Of a stretch of DNA of 64,000 nucleotides, positions 34,550 to 44,712 are shown piece by piece. The notes below the pieces were generated by a model. It was not told the DNA's origin. It saw only the letters and a program-made list of their open reading frames with translations, and did not search any database. The stretch is from Zobellia russellii. Lineage in GTDB: Bacteria > Bacteroidota > Bacteroidia > Flavobacteriales > Flavobacteriaceae. A program made the position numbers and the translations under genes. Each line of letters begins with the position of its first letter. Within the stretch, counting starts at the first letter, position 1. The stretch covers positions 62,001 through 126,000 of the forward strand of contig NZ_JACSOI010000001.1 of NCBI RefSeq assembly GCF_018728565.1, in the 5' to 3' direction.

Positions 34550-36052
34550 TTAAATCCCTTTTAGGCCATACGCAGCATCGTTCCAGCGTAGTTCTTGTTT
34601 AAAGCGATGGAGGTCTGTTTTTTCATCAATCAATAAAAACTCTATATCCATAATTTCGGCGAAGTCCTCAAGTGATTCTGCGGAGATATTCTGACTATAA
34701 CAAGTATGATGAGCCCCGCCACCATAAATCCAAGCAGCTGCGGCCGTTTGAAGGTCAGGTTTGGCATCCCAAAGCACTCTAGCAACGGGAAGGTTTGGCA
34801 TATCATTTTTAATTTCTAGAGCCTCTACTTTATTAACCAACATTCTAAAACGGTTGCCCATATCTACAATGGATGCATTTAAAGCATTACCCGCGCCTGC
34901 ATTAAAAACCAAGCGTACGGGGTCTTCTTTTCCTCCGATTCCCAAAGGATGGATTTCGCAAGAAACATCTCCTTTAGCAATGGACGGACATATCTCCAGC
35001 ATATGGGAACCCAAAACAGTAGTGTTACTAGGATCAAAATGATAGGTATAATCCTCCATAAAGCTGTTTCCTCCTTCAAGGCCAGAACCCATAACTTTCA
35101 TTGTACGTACCAATGCGGCAGTCTTCCAATCGCCCTCGCCACCAAAACCATAACCGCTGGCCATTAGTCTTTGTGTTGCTATACCCGGTAATTGTTTCAT
35201 TCCGTGTAAATCCTCAAAGGTGTCCGTAAAAGCGGTATAACCGCCCTCCTCTAGAAAAGCGCGCATACCCAATTCTATTTTGGCCGCATCCTTTAAAGAA
35301 TTACGCATGCTTCCATCAAGCTTTATTTTAGATGCAATGATATACAAATCTTCATAGTCCTGAATCAATGCATTAATTTCGCCCTCAGCAACTCCGTCTA
35401 TATATTTAACCAAATCACCTACGCCGTACCCGTTTACTTCGTAACCGAATTTTAACTGAGCAGAGACCTTATTGCCTTCCGTGACCGCTACCTGGCGCAT
35501 ATTATCACCAAAACGGGCCACCTTCATATTTTTTGAATCGGCAACGGCACAAGCTACACGGCACCAGTTACCAACTTTTAGCAAAACGGACTCACTTTTC
35601 CAATATCCAACTATTACCTTACGGTTCAAACGCATCCTTGAAGCCAAGAAACCAAATTCTCGGCCTCCGTGAGCCGACTGGTTCAGATTCATAAAATCCA
35701 TATCTATGGCGTTCCACGGAATATCACGGTTATATTGGGTATGCAAATGCAAAAAGGGTTTCTGAAGTGCTTGCAGACCAGCAATCCACATTTTTGCTGG
35801 AGAAAAGGTATGCATCCACATAACCAATCCCACACAAGTATCCGTATTGTTCGCTTCCTTGCACAAAGCACTAATTTCACCTGGGGTTTTTACCACAGGC
35901 TTAAAAACGACTTTAACAGGGATTGTTGGGTTTGCATTATAATATTTGGCGATTTCAGAAGAATGTTCCGCTACTTGGGCCAAAGTTTCCGGCCCGTATA
36001 GATGTTGACTACCCGTTACGAACCAAATTTCGTTCTTGCTTAAATCGATCAT
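34550..36052 (-). CDS. araA: L-arabinose isomerase
   Basis: The 500-residue length equals that of E. coli AraA. Recognisable segments are [17 protein letters not shown] at the N-terminus, [44 protein letters not shown], and the metal-binding Glu/His set in [13 protein letters not shown] and [12 protein letters not shown]. It converts L-arabinose to L-ribulose in the cytosol. It is the last gene of the arabinose operon, 20 bp after the symporter, and ends 6 bp from the convergent winged-helix regulator. Confidence 0.97.
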   Translation of the reverse strand: MIDLSKNEIWFVTGSQHLYGPETLAQVAEHSSEIAKYYNANPTIPVKVVFKPVVKTPGEISALCKEANNTDTCVGLVMWMHTFSPAKMWIAGLQALQKPFLHLHTQYNRDIPWNAIDMDFMNLNQSAHGGREFGFLASRMRLNRKVIVGYWKSESVLLKVGNWCRVACAVADSKNMKVARFGDNMRQVAVTEGNKVSAQLKFGYEVNGYGVGDLVKYIDGVAEGEINALIQDYEDLYIIASKIKLDGSMRNSLKDAAKIELGMRAFLEEGGYTAFTDTFEDLHGMKQLPGIATQRLMASGYGFGGEGDWKTAALVRTMKVMGSGLEGGNSFMEDYTYHFDPSNTTVLGSHMLEICPSIAKGDVSCEIHPLGIGGKEDPVRLVFNAGAGNALNASIVDMGNRFRMLVNKVEALEIKNDMPNLPVARVLWDAKPDLQTAAAAWIYGGGAHHTCYSQNISAESLEDFAEIMDIEFLLIDEKTDLHRFKQELRWNDAAYGLKGI

Positions 36053-36072
36053 TATTTTTTAAACTTTAATTC

Positions 36073-37638
36073 TTAAGAAAAATACACGTACATGCCCACT
36101 ACAATAGAACATATTACAAAGCCAACGGGCTTGGCAAATTTCCATGGAGTAATATCTACTTGCTCCGTATACACCTGAACATACTCATTCTCTCTTGGCC
36201 AAAACTTGCCAATTACGAACATTAAAAGCACTACCAAAACGAACAATATGCCCATAACATGCAGGAAGCTAATATCCGGCTTAACAATATAAAGGGTTAC
36301 CAAATACGTAACAACGGCGAAAACAATACCAATGTTGGCAGCAATACCCGGTACCTTTTTAGTTAAATACCCTACTAAGATTATAGCTAAAATTGGCACA
36401 CTGTACGAACCGTTCAATTCTTGCAGATAGTTAAAAATACCACCTTCAACTCCAAATAATAATGGAGCAATAATCATAGAAATTATGGCCAAGAACATTC
36501 CGAATATCTTTCCTGCTTTTACCACTTGTTTCTCCGTAGCCTCTTTATTGATGTATTCTTTATAAAAATCGAGACCAAAAAGGGTAACAGAACTGTTTAG
36601 GGCACTATTGAAAGAACTAAGTATAGCTCCAAAAAGGACAGCTGCAAAGAAACCGATAAAAGCCGTTGGCAACACCTTTTTAACCACCATAGGATACGCT
36701 TGATCCGCATTGGTCAATTCGCCATTAAAAATCTGAAAAGCAATAATACCCGGCAATACTACAATGAAAGGGCCTAAAATCTTTACGAATGCGGCAAGGC
36801 TTAGTCCTATTTGACCTTCACGTAAGTTCTTGGCACCAAGTGCTCTTTGAATAATCGCTTGGTTGGTTCCCCAATAATAAAAGTTTACAATGACCATACC
36901 GGTGAAAAGCGTCCAAAAAGGCACCGAAGAATCGGGTCCTCCTAAAATGTCGAATTTTTCAGGGAAATTAGTCGTAAGCACGTCCATTCCGGCAAAAAGA
37001 CTTCCGTCACCTACATACAACAATCCAAAAATTGGTATAAGGGAGCCTCCAATAATCAAGCCTATTGCATTTATAGAATCGGATACAGCAACCGCTTTCA
37101 ATCCACCGAAAATGGCGTAGATACTTCCAATTAAGCCTATTCCCCAGACGGTAACCCAAAGAGCTCCTTCTTCGCCCATACCCATTGCCTGCGGCAAATC
37201 AAACATAGTGTTGATTGCCAAAGCACCTGAATAAAGAACGGTAGGAAGCATTGAAATGGCATAACCTCCTAAAAACAGAAGAGACACCAATGTCTTTGTT
37301 GATTTACCATATCGTTTTTCAAGAAATTGTGGAATGGTAGCAATTCCCCCTTTTAAATATCTTGGCAACAATACCAAAGCGGTAAACACCATAGCTATAG
37401 CGGCCAAAACCTCGTAAGCCATAATGAGAATCCCCTCGCTATATGCGATACCGTTCATACCTACAATCTGCTCCGTAGAGAGATTTGTTAGAAGTAATGA
37501 TCCTGCAATTACCGGACCGGTAAGACTACGACCACCCAGAAAATAACCGTCTGAAGAGGTCTCATCTGTTTTTCGGGTTGATAAATAGGCAATAATTGCC
37601 ACTAAAAGTGTAAACCCGATGAACGTTGCTATTCCCAT
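36073..37638 (-). CDS. Sodium/solute symporter (SSS family), probable arabinose transporter
   Basis: This 521-residue SSS-family carrier has about 14 hydrophobic segments. SGLT-type signatures are seen (GGRSLTGPVIAGSLLLTNLSTEQIVGMNG, YFLGGR, GLKAVAVSDSINAIG, NFYYWGTNQAIIQRALGAKNLREG). It sits between araA and araD with ~20-bp spacings, so Na+-driven import of L-arabinose or its oligomers is the likely role. Confidence 0.92.
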   Translation of the reverse strand: MGIATFIGFTLLVAIIAYLSTRKTDETSSDGYFLGGRSLTGPVIAGSLLLTNLSTEQIVGMNGIAYSEGILIMAYEVLAAIAMVFTALVLLPRYLKGGIATIPQFLEKRYGKSTKTLVSLLFLGGYAISMLPTVLYSGALAINTMFDLPQAMGMGEEGALWVTVWGIGLIGSIYAIFGGLKAVAVSDSINAIGLIIGGSLIPIFGLLYVGDGSLFAGMDVLTTNFPEKFDILGGPDSSVPFWTLFTGMVIVNFYYWGTNQAIIQRALGAKNLREGQIGLSLAAFVKILGPFIVVLPGIIAFQIFNGELTNADQAYPMVVKKVLPTAFIGFFAAVLFGAILSSFNSALNSSVTLFGLDFYKEYINKEATEKQVVKAGKIFGMFLAIISMIIAPLLFGVEGGIFNYLQELNGSYSVPILAIILVGYLTKKVPGIAANIGIVFAVVTYLVTLYIVKPDISFLHVMGILFVLVVLLMFVIGKFWPRENEYVQVYTEQVDITPWKFAKPVGFVICSIVVGMYVYFS

Positions 37639-37659
37639 AAACTATATTTCAATTAAAAC

Positions 37660-38364
37660 TTAACATCCTTGCCCGTAATAAGCGTCTTTACCGTGCTTGC
37701 GCTCAAAATGCTTTTTCTTCAAAGCTTTCTTTAGCGTTGCAGCATTGGGATTTATCTGTAAAGTTAGATGTGCCATTTTAGCCACTTCCTCACAAACTGC
37801 GCTATTATAAACTGCCTTGGCTGCCGTTGCTCCCCAGGTAAATGGAGCGTGACTACCAACCAGTATCATGCCTATATCATTATAATCCAAGCCTCTGTCT
37901 TTTAGACAATCAATTATTTGATAACCCGTCATATGCTCATAATCGCCTTGAATATACTCATCTTTCATAGGAGGAGCACACGGAATATCAACAATTAAAT
38001 GATCGGCATGAGTGGTTCCGAAGATAGGAATATCTTTAATTGCTTGTGCCCATGCCGTACCATAAGTTGAGTGCGTATGCACCACTCCTCCAATCTTATC
38101 CCATTCTTTGTAAAGAACGGCATGCGTTTTTGTGTCGGAAGAAGGTCTCATTTTACCTTCCACAATTTTAGCATCAAAATCACAAATAACGATATCCTCC
38201 ACTTTTAACGAAGCGTAAGGCACACCACTTGGTTTAATGGCAAAAACCCCTTTATCTCTATCTACGGCACTTGCATTACCAAACGTGAACAGGACCAACC
38301 CTAATTCCGGAAGTTGCATATTTGCCTCAAAGGCCTCCTCTTTTAACGCTGTATACTTACCCAT
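37660..38364 (-). CDS. araD: L-ribulose-5-phosphate 4-epimerase
   Basis: The 234-residue class II aldolase-fold epimerase has the zinc-binding histidines in HTHSTYGTAWAQA and the third ligand in the later SHAPFTWG segment. The FTFGNASAVDRDKGVFAIKPSGV N-terminus is typical of AraD. It converts L-ribulose 5-phosphate to D-xylulose 5-phosphate. Its start overlaps the end of araB by 8 bp. Confidence 0.96.
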   Translation of the reverse strand: MGKYTALKEEAFEANMQLPELGLVLFTFGNASAVDRDKGVFAIKPSGVPYASLKVEDIVICDFDAKIVEGKMRPSSDTKTHAVLYKEWDKIGGVVHTHSTYGTAWAQAIKDIPIFGTTHADHLIVDIPCAPPMKDEYIQGDYEHMTGYQIIDCLKDRGLDYNDIGMILVGSHAPFTWGATAAKAVYNSAVCEEVAKMAHLTLQINPNAATLKKALKKKHFERKHGKDAYYGQGC

Positions 38365-40051
38365 TTCTATTGGTTTCGTTCATAATATGTTGTTCCATAG
38401 TCTCGCACAGTCTACTGTAGTCGCCATACACCTCTAAATATGCTCGTGCATCGGTAGGGTCAGGTTCATATATCGTCTCAAAAGGACTTCCCATTTGCTC
38501 CATGGCTTCGGGAACGCTGTTGTACACCTTGGCAGCTACAGCACCAAAAACAGCCGCACCTAATGCACAAGCCTGTTCGGAAGCCACTACTTTAATAGGC
38601 ATGTTTAGCACATTGGCCATCATTTGCATGATAAATGGCGATTTCTTTGCCACGCCTCCCAGCGCTATAATCCCTTTTATGGGAATACCTTCGGAAAGGA
38701 ACCGGTCCACTATTTTCTTTGCTCCAAAACAAGAAGCCTCTACTAAAGCCCTGAATATTTTAGGTGATGTACTACCCAAGTTAATACCTGCAATGACCCC
38801 TTTTAAATTCTGATTGGCATCCGGGGTACGCCTTCCGTTCATCCAATCCAATGCCAACTCGCCCGAAGCTCCAATAGGTTCTTTACTGGCTGCATCACTA
38901 AGTTCAGGAATAAGGTTGTTGAGTGCCTCTTTAATCAGTTTTTGTTTGGTATCCTCATCAATTAAGGACGACTTGGATATCAATTCTTCAATTGGCCATG
39001 CCAATACCCTACTATACCAAGCGTAAATATCGCCAAAAGCAGACTGGCCAGCTTCTAGGCCCAACATATTTGGAATGACGGAACCATCTACTTGCCCGCA
39101 AATACCCTTGACCAATTTTTCCTCGCCTTCCATAGAAGCTACCAAAACATCGCAGGTAGAGGTACCCATAATTTTCGTTAGGTAATATGGTTCTATTTTT
39201 GCACCAACAGCGCCCATATGGGCATCAAAAGCCCCCACGGAAACCACTGTATTCTCGGGAATGCCCAATCGTTCTGCCCATTCGGGACTTAAGGTACCTA
39301 CAGGAATATCTGAAGTATATGTTTTATTAAAAAGCCGTTCCCTTAACCCGTCTAAAAGCGGGTCTAATGCCACAAAAAATTCATTTGGTGGCAGTCCGTC
39401 ATAACTTTCATGCCAAAGAGCCTTGTGTCCTGCGGCGCATCTACTGCGTTTCATTTCCCGAACATCTTTACCTCCGGTCAGCAAAAAGGGTATCCAATCA
39501 CAATGCTCCACCCATGAATAGGCAGCTTTATGCACCGCAGTATCTGTTCTAGATACGTGTAATATCTTGCTCCAGAACCATTCGGAAGAATAGATTCCTC
39601 CTTCGTATTGTGAATAGTCTATATCCCATTTCTCACAAAGTTCATTGATTTCGTTTGCCTCCCTAATACCCGTATGGTCTTTCCAAAGCACGAACATAGC
39701 ATTAGGGTTCTCTTTAAATTCATCTAGCAAAGCTAAAGGGGTACCATTACGGTTTACCGCCACAGGAGTACTTCCCGTTGTATCTACACCTATACTAACG
39801 ATTTGAGCAGCAATTTCAGGCCCTACAGCGCCAACCACGGATTTTATGGTAGATTCTATTCCTTCAATATAATCTAGCGGGTGCTGACGGAAACTGTTCT
39901 CGGAAGGATTGCAGTATTTACCCTCTTTCCAACGTTTATAATAATGTACGGCAGTAGTAAGTTCTTCGCCCGTTTGGGTGTTGACCAATAGCGCACGGAC
40001 AGAATCCGAACCAAAATCCAAGCCTAAGCTATAGGCGATTTGTGACCTCAT
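38357..40051 (-). CDS. araB: Ribulokinase
   Basis: The 564-residue FGGY-family kinase matches AraB length (566 in E. coli). Segments include GLDFGSDSVRALLVN (phosphate loop), IGVDTTGSTPVAVN, VLWKDHTGIREA, CGQVDGSVIPNMLGLEAGQSAFGD and the C-terminal GGVAKKSPFIMQMMANVL. It phosphorylates L-ribulose. As first gene of the operon it carries the likely arabinose operator in the 100 bp upstream. Confidence 0.96.
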   Translation of the reverse strand: MRSQIAYSLGLDFGSDSVRALLVNTQTGEELTTAVHYYKRWKEGKYCNPSENSFRQHPLDYIEGIESTIKSVVGAVGPEIAAQIVSIGVDTTGSTPVAVNRNGTPLALLDEFKENPNAMFVLWKDHTGIREANEINELCEKWDIDYSQYEGGIYSSEWFWSKILHVSRTDTAVHKAAYSWVEHCDWIPFLLTGGKDVREMKRSRCAAGHKALWHESYDGLPPNEFFVALDPLLDGLRERLFNKTYTSDIPVGTLSPEWAERLGIPENTVVSVGAFDAHMGAVGAKIEPYYLTKIMGTSTCDVLVASMEGEEKLVKGICGQVDGSVIPNMLGLEAGQSAFGDIYAWYSRVLAWPIEELISKSSLIDEDTKQKLIKEALNNLIPELSDAASKEPIGASGELALDWMNGRRTPDANQNLKGVIAGINLGSTSPKIFRALVEASCFGAKKIVDRFLSEGIPIKGIIALGGVAKKSPFIMQMMANVLNMPIKVVASEQACALGAAVFGAVAAKVYNSVPEAMEQMGSPFETIYEPDPTDARAYLEVYGDYSRLCETMEQHIMNETNRNG

Positions 40052-40095
40052 GTGTATTAACTTTAAAATTCAGATAGCATTTTAGAATAGGCCAC

Positions 40096-40130
40096 CTTGT
40101 AAAAGAGACTAATATAGAACTTTTTACAAG
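40096..40130. promoter_or_regulatory. Candidate AraR operator upstream of araB
   Basis: CTTGTAAAA (40096-40104) and TTTTTACAAG (40121-40130) are inverted arms around a 16-bp centre, 45-79 bp before the araB start. A wide-spaced palindrome in front of the operon, next to the Nudix regulator gene, is what an AraR dimer site should look like. Confidence 0.6.
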
Positions 40131-40146
40131 TGTTTCAAAAACACTT
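40128..40146. repeat. Short inverted repeat after the Nudix regulator
   Basis: AAGTGTTT and AAACACTT flank three bases. It lies 6 bp past the stop of the regulator gene, abutting the araB operator. It may be the hairpin of a weak terminator (no T run) or a further regulator site. Confidence 0.4.
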
Positions 40147-40151
40147 AATAA

Positions 40152-40829
40152 CTAAATTGTAAAGTTTTTTGTTTTATTGTACTTTTTTTCGTCAAAACGA
40201 TATAAAAAAGCCCCCTTTTTAGACTCCGACATGTCCTTTTCGTTCAATTTCACTAAAAAGTCCATTGTAGCAAGTTTCTTTCTAAAGTTGCGCTTATCCA
40301 TTTCCACTTGAAAAATACCTTCATATAGCTTCTGCAACTGTGGTAAGGTAAATTTCTCAGGGAGTAGATTAAACACTATCGGGAATGTACGCACTCTTCT
40401 TTGAAGACGCCTAATGGCCGATTCTACCATATCCTTATGGTCAAAAATCAAATCTGGCAACTCATCTATAGGGAACCATTCTGCACGGTACTCCTCTATC
40501 AACTCCTGGTTATATTTTTCTTTAAGAATTAATGCACTATAGGTAGTGGAAACCACACGCTCATAGGGGTCGCGGTTGGCTTTGCCAAAAGTACGCACCT
40601 GCTCCATGTACACATCCTCTAAACCGGACAGGTCTTTTAAAACCCGGTGCGCCGCATCATCCAAATCTTCATGGTTTCCTACAAAACCGCCCATAAGGGA
40701 CCACCTGTCCTTTTCAGGTTCAAAACCTCTGTGCACCAAAAGTACCTCCAGCCTATTATCATTAAAACCGAATATGATACAATCTACGGCCAATGTAATT
40801 TGTTGTATATCCTTATATGTTCTATCCAT
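40152..40829 (-). CDS. araR: Nudix-domain transcriptional regulator (AraR-like)
   Basis: This 225-residue protein of the NrtR/AraR family has a Nudix domain (about 1-145) and a C-terminal winged helix (about 150-225, LLPEKFTLPQLQKLYEGIF, KRNFRKKL). The Nudix box region GGFVGNHEDLDDAAHRVLKDLSG lacks the REuxEE glutamates, so it should bind a ligand rather than hydrolyse one. In Bacteroidota such proteins control arabinose genes with L-arabinose as effector. Position directly upstream of araB supports this. Confidence 0.9.
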   Translation of the reverse strand: MDRTYKDIQQITLAVDCIIFGFNDNRLEVLLVHRGFEPEKDRWSLMGGFVGNHEDLDDAAHRVLKDLSGLEDVYMEQVRTFGKANRDPYERVVSTTYSALILKEKYNQELIEEYRAEWFPIDELPDLIFDHKDMVESAIRRLQRRVRTFPIVFNLLPEKFTLPQLQKLYEGIFQVEMDKRNFRKKLATMDFLVKLNEKDMSESKKGAFLYRFDEKKYNKTKNFTI

Positions 40830-40859
40830 CTTATTCTAAACTATTGTTAATGGTTCCTC

Positions 40860-40888
40860 CAAAAATACGCAAAGAATCCTTGTATAAG
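40860..40888 (-). promoter_or_regulatory. Possible araR promoter with overlapping AraR half-site
   Basis: On the minus strand, TATTTTTG (40860-40867) fits TAnnTTTG, 31 bp before the araR start. CTTGTATAAG (40879-40888), a close variant of the araB operator arm, falls where the -33 region would be, which would allow autoregulation. Confidence 0.4.
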
Positions 40889-41218
40889 TGTATCTGAGAC
40901 ATTTTTAAGGGGTCTCCGCTGAAAAAATCCTCTTGAAAACCTTCAATATCTCCTCAAATACGAACCAAAAGAGAAAAAATATCAAGTTCTGAAAATCAAC
41001 ATTATAGCGTTTTTATACAATTCCTTTAAAAATGTCAAAATATTCTACTTTCAATCAATTATTCATAAAACAGCCTTTTAGAAATTAGCTATCCGTGAAT
41101 TTTCGACATGGACCCGCTTTTTCTCTACCAAACGCCTAGTTTCCATTTTATAAAACTCTTTTATTACGGTATCTTGCGCCCCCAAACGATTGTACAGTAC
41201 AAAATCAAACCTAACCAT
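40889..41218. other. Intergenic stretch, 330 bp
   Basis: It separates the arabinose genes from the Arn-like cluster and must hold the promoter of the latter, but no clear TAnnTTTG box was seen. A small hairpin, GAGAC/GTCTC, lies near 40895. A frame open from 41108 joins the epimerase gene but is not protein-like before 41219. Confidence 0.45.
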
Positions 41219-42217
41219 ATGATTACTGAGAGCAAAAAAATTCTTATTACCGGCGTTGCCGGCTTTTTGGGCTCAAATTTTTTAGTTAAGTCGTTAAACG
41301 AAGGACACCGTGTTGTAGGGATAGATAATCTCTCTATGGGTTCTCTAAAAAATATTGAAGCTAGCCTTGATCACAAAAATTTTGACTTTATCAAGGGCGA
41401 TGTTTTAGACACCACACTAATAAACCGATTGGACGATGACTTTGACGTTATCGTTCATTTAGCGGCATTTAAAATACCAAGATACGGTAACGCTGTTGAC
41501 ACACTGAAAATCAACTCCAAGGGCAGTGAAAACATGTTGGAATTTGCCCGAAAACTGAAATGCAAATTTGTTCTTGCCTCCACTTCAGACGTTTACGGCA
41601 TGAGCCCGGATATTCCGTTTAAAGAAGACGGCAACTGTCTTATAGGCGATTCAAAAGTGCCCCGTTGGGCCTATGCTGTTTCAAAGCTTTTTGATGAGCA
41701 CTTAGCCTTGGCCTATATGGAAGATTACGATTTTCCTGTAGTTATCCTTAGATTTTTTGGTTCTTACGGACCAAATCAAAATCTATCATGGTGGGGAGGC
41801 CCACAATCTGTTTTCATTGATTGTATTTTGAACAATAAAGAAATCCCTATTCATGGGGACGGGCAGCAAACCCGGACATTCACTTTTGTAAACGATACCG
41901 TTGAAGGCATTTACGCCGCAACCATTAAGCCCGAAGCAAACGGCGAAATTTTTAACATTGGTGCAAACGAAGAAATTACCATTCTAGACCTTGCAAAATT
42001 GTTAAAAGAAATTTCTGATGAACCAACAACTTCTGAGGTAAAGTTGATTCCATATAACGAAATATCTGCCGGCAGAAAATATCAAGACGTCATGAGACGT
42101 GTACCCGACAATTCCAAAGCGGAAAGGATTCTTGGCATAAAAGCAAAGACTTCGTTAGAAGAAGGGCTACGGATTACGTTTAATTGGCAGAAAAATGTTT
42201 CTTTGCAAAAAGCATAA
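41219..42217 (+). CDS. NAD-dependent epimerase/dehydratase (extended SDR)
   Basis: Starting at the ATG at 41219 (MITESKKILITG), the 332-residue protein is an extended SDR of the UDP/dTDP-sugar type. It has the GVAGFLGSN nucleotide loop (residues 11-19), the ASTSDVYG segment, the catalytic YAVSK, and FFGSYGPNQN for the sugar-nucleotide region. It probably epimerises or dehydrates a UDP-sugar. It is the first of five plus-strand genes and lies 5 bp before the FAD oxidoreductase. Confidence 0.9.
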   Translation: MITESKKILITGVAGFLGSNFLVKSLNEGHRVVGIDNLSMGSLKNIEASLDHKNFDFIKGDVLDTTLINRLDDDFDVIVHLAAFKIPRYGNAVDTLKINSKGSENMLEFARKLKCKFVLASTSDVYGMSPDIPFKEDGNCLIGDSKVPRWAYAVSKLFDEHLALAYMEDYDFPVVILRFFGSYGPNQNLSWWGGPQSVFIDCILNNKEIPIHGDGQQTRTFTFVNDTVEGIYAATIKPEANGEIFNIGANEEITILDLAKLLKEISDEPTTSEVKLIPYNEISAGRKYQDVMRRVPDNSKAERILGIKAKTSLEEGLRITFNWQKNVSLQKA

Positions 42218-42222
42218 ATTTT

Positions 42223-43557
42223 ATGAAAATAGCAATAGTTGGAGGAGGGTTAATGGGACTAGTATTGGCCCAGAAAATATCTTCCTCAACCAAAGCAACC
42301 GTTAAAGTACTAGAACAGGATAATTTACCAGGCGGACTCTCTACATATCACAATTATGGAGATTTTACTTGGGATAAGTTTTATCATGCCATTACACCAA
42401 CGGATACAGATTTAATTGACTTTCTAAACGAGATAGGTTTGGAGGACCAAATACAATGGCGCCGTTCACTTACTGGATTTTACGAAAACAAAAAGTTTCA
42501 TTCCGTAAGTAGTTCGTTTGAATTTCTACTATTTCCCCTTCTTGGCCCTATTGATAAAATGAGGTTAGGGTATACGATTCTAAAAGGCTCCAGAACTGAT
42601 GATTGGAAAGCCCTTGAAAAAATTCACGTAACCGATTGGCTAATTAAATTGGGTGGCAAAAAGACTTATGACAAGTTCTGGGCTCCCATGTTACACGCCA
42701 AATTAGGAGAAAACCACAAGAAAGTTTCAGCCGTTTTTATCTGGACTTACATTAAAAGATTGTTCAAAGCCAGAAGCTCTGCAGCCAAAAAAGAGCACAT
42801 GGCCTATGTTAACGGTGGATACAAGACTATTTTTGACCGTCTTGAAGAAAATTTAAAGCAAAAAGGTTCTAATCTGCTTTTAGACAGCAAAGTTGAAAAC
42901 ATCTCTCCAGATCCAGACGGAGGAATGAATATAAGCTATAACGGCACTACTGAACATTTTGATAAAGTAGTTTTTACTTCCCCACTTAATGTGATGGAAA
43001 AGGTAACCTCTCCTGAGCTCTATAACATCTCAAAAAGCACGAAACCTATAGATTATCTTGGTGTAGTTTGTCTTATTTTAGTTACCAAAAAACCCATTAC
43101 ACCATTTTACGTGCTGAATATTGGAGATAATGACACTCCTTTTACGGGCGTAATCGGTATGAGTTCTTTGGTAGATTTAGAAGAGACCGCAAACCAACAT
43201 ATTACTTATTTTCCAAAATATGTGGGCCAGGATAACGAACTTTGGTCAAAATCAGATGAAGAAATTACAGCCGACTTCCTAGATGGGGTTAAATATCTAT
43301 ATCCTGATTTTGATGAAGCCGATATGATTTCCTCCCATGTACACAGAGCTTTTAAAGTTCAGCCCATGCAGGTGCTTAATTACTCTGAAATTGTTCCCAA
43401 GGTGAATACACCTCATCCAGATTTTTATGTTCTTAACACCTCACAGTTTGTAAGTGAGTCCGTCAACAACAATTCGGTAGTTACACACGTGGAGAAATTC
43501 ATGAAGAATTTCAAAAGCGACATAGAATCGTATTCAGAAAAAAGTATAGCCCAATAA
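42223..43557 (+). CDS. FAD-dependent oxidoreductase (protoporphyrinogen oxidase/amine oxidase-like)
   Basis: The start at 42223 (MKIAIVGGGLMGLVLAQ) gives a 444-residue protein with a dinucleotide fold at its very N-terminus and a long FAD-binding chain (EQDNLPGGLSTYHNYGDFTWDKFYHAIT). The family contains amine oxidases, desaturases and UDP-galactopyranose mutase-like proteins that are often encoded in polysaccharide loci. The substrate is not evident. It may act on a UDP-sugar or a polyprenyl-linked sugar made by its neighbours. Confidence 0.85.
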   Translation: MKIAIVGGGLMGLVLAQKISSSTKATVKVLEQDNLPGGLSTYHNYGDFTWDKFYHAITPTDTDLIDFLNEIGLEDQIQWRRSLTGFYENKKFHSVSSSFEFLLFPLLGPIDKMRLGYTILKGSRTDDWKALEKIHVTDWLIKLGGKKTYDKFWAPMLHAKLGENHKKVSAVFIWTYIKRLFKARSSAAKKEHMAYVNGGYKTIFDRLEENLKQKGSNLLLDSKVENISPDPDGGMNISYNGTTEHFDKVVFTSPLNVMEKVTSPELYNISKSTKPIDYLGVVCLILVTKKPITPFYVLNIGDNDTPFTGVIGMSSLVDLEETANQHITYFPKYVGQDNELWSKSDEEITADFLDGVKYLYPDFDEADMISSHVHRAFKVQPMQVLNYSEIVPKVNTPHPDFYVLNTSQFVSESVNNNSVVTHVEKFMKNFKSDIESYSEKSIAQ

Positions 43558-43558
43558 A

Positions 43559-44524
43559 ATGAGTAAACCTTTTGCGAGTCTTTCTTTGGACATGGACAAC
43601 CAATGGTCCTATATGAAGATACATGGTGAAGAGGGTTGGGAAAGCTACCCTTCATACTTGGATATCTTTGTACCACATGTTTTAAAAGTCTTGGACGAAT
43701 TAAATCTGAAGATTACTTTTTTTATTGTGGGCCAAGATGCTGCTTTTGAAAAGAATCATAAGTACTTAAGAGATATTGCAGATGCCGGTCATGACATAGG
43801 AAACCATTCTTTTGTACATGAAACATGGCTTCATCTCTACTCTAGAGAAGAAATGACCACCGAAATAGATACAGCCCACGATATTATTGAACAAGTAACA
43901 GGAAAAGCCCCAACGGGTTTTAGAGGGCCTGGATTTAGTTGGAGTCCCACTTTGCTGGAAGTTCTCGCAGATAAAGGTTATGTATACGATGCATCCACAT
44001 TACCAACCGTCATAGGCCCTTTAGCCAGACTGTACTATTTTAGCACATCTAATCTTTCCAAGGAAGAAAAAGAGGATAGGAAAGAAATTTTTGGCAAATT
44101 TTCCGATGGATTTAAAAAGCTGAAGCCTTATTACTGGAAGACCAAAAAAAACCAACGGTTGTTGGAATTACCGGTAACGACCATGCCTATATTTAGAATT
44201 CCCTTTCACCTAAGCTATCTTATTTACATAAGCAATATCTCAATCCATTTGATGTCGCTTTACCTGAATATAGCTATTTTCCTTTGTAAGATAACTAAGA
44301 CTCAACCTAGCTTTTTATTGCACCCGTTAGATTTAATAGGAGGTGATCAAATAACCAGTTTGGCTTTTTTCCCCGGAATGAATGTTTCTAGCGAAAGAAA
44401 GGTGTTCTTATTTAAGAAAGTAATGAAAAAATTGGGCAAACACTTTACCCTGACAGATATGAACGGGCATGTAAATAGCATACTCGATAAAAAGGGGTTA
44501 AAAACAGAGCGAGTACCTGATTAA
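43559..44524 (+). CDS. Polysaccharide deacetylase (NodB-type)
   Basis: The 321-residue protein has a carbohydrate esterase family 4 fold. The catalytic/metal residues are visible: D11/D13 (SLDMD), the metal histidines H83 and H87 (GNHSFVHET), and the RGPGFSWSP segment. It has no signal peptide, so deacetylation should occur on the cytosolic side, as with ArnD acting on an undecaprenyl-linked sugar. It starts 1 bp after the FAD gene. Confidence 0.88.
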   Translation: MSKPFASLSLDMDNQWSYMKIHGEEGWESYPSYLDIFVPHVLKVLDELNLKITFFIVGQDAAFEKNHKYLRDIADAGHDIGNHSFVHETWLHLYSREEMTTEIDTAHDIIEQVTGKAPTGFRGPGFSWSPTLLEVLADKGYVYDASTLPTVIGPLARLYYFSTSNLSKEEKEDRKEIFGKFSDGFKKLKPYYWKTKKNQRLLELPVTTMPIFRIPFHLSYLIYISNISIHLMSLYLNIAIFLCKITKTQPSFLLHPLDLIGGDQITSLAFFPGMNVSSERKVFLFKKVMKKLGKHFTLTDMNGHVNSILDKKGLKTERVPD

Positions 44525-44712
44525 CAAGTGAAAAAAAAATATCATAACTCTTTCTAAGCAATAATGGGAATTTACCGTGTTGAGACCCCTCTTTGTCGGT
44601 GTTCGTACACTTTCCCTAGTAATTTTTCATAATTTTGAACTTGTTACCATTATCACATACGTAAAACCTATACTATTGTGTGCCTGTACCTACCTGAAAA
44701 CTAGATACCAAT

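Noticed and set aside
34550-40829. The arabinose genes as a polysaccharide utilisation locus
   Set aside because: No SusC/SusD pair, glycoside hydrolase or ECF/hybrid sensor is present in this stretch.
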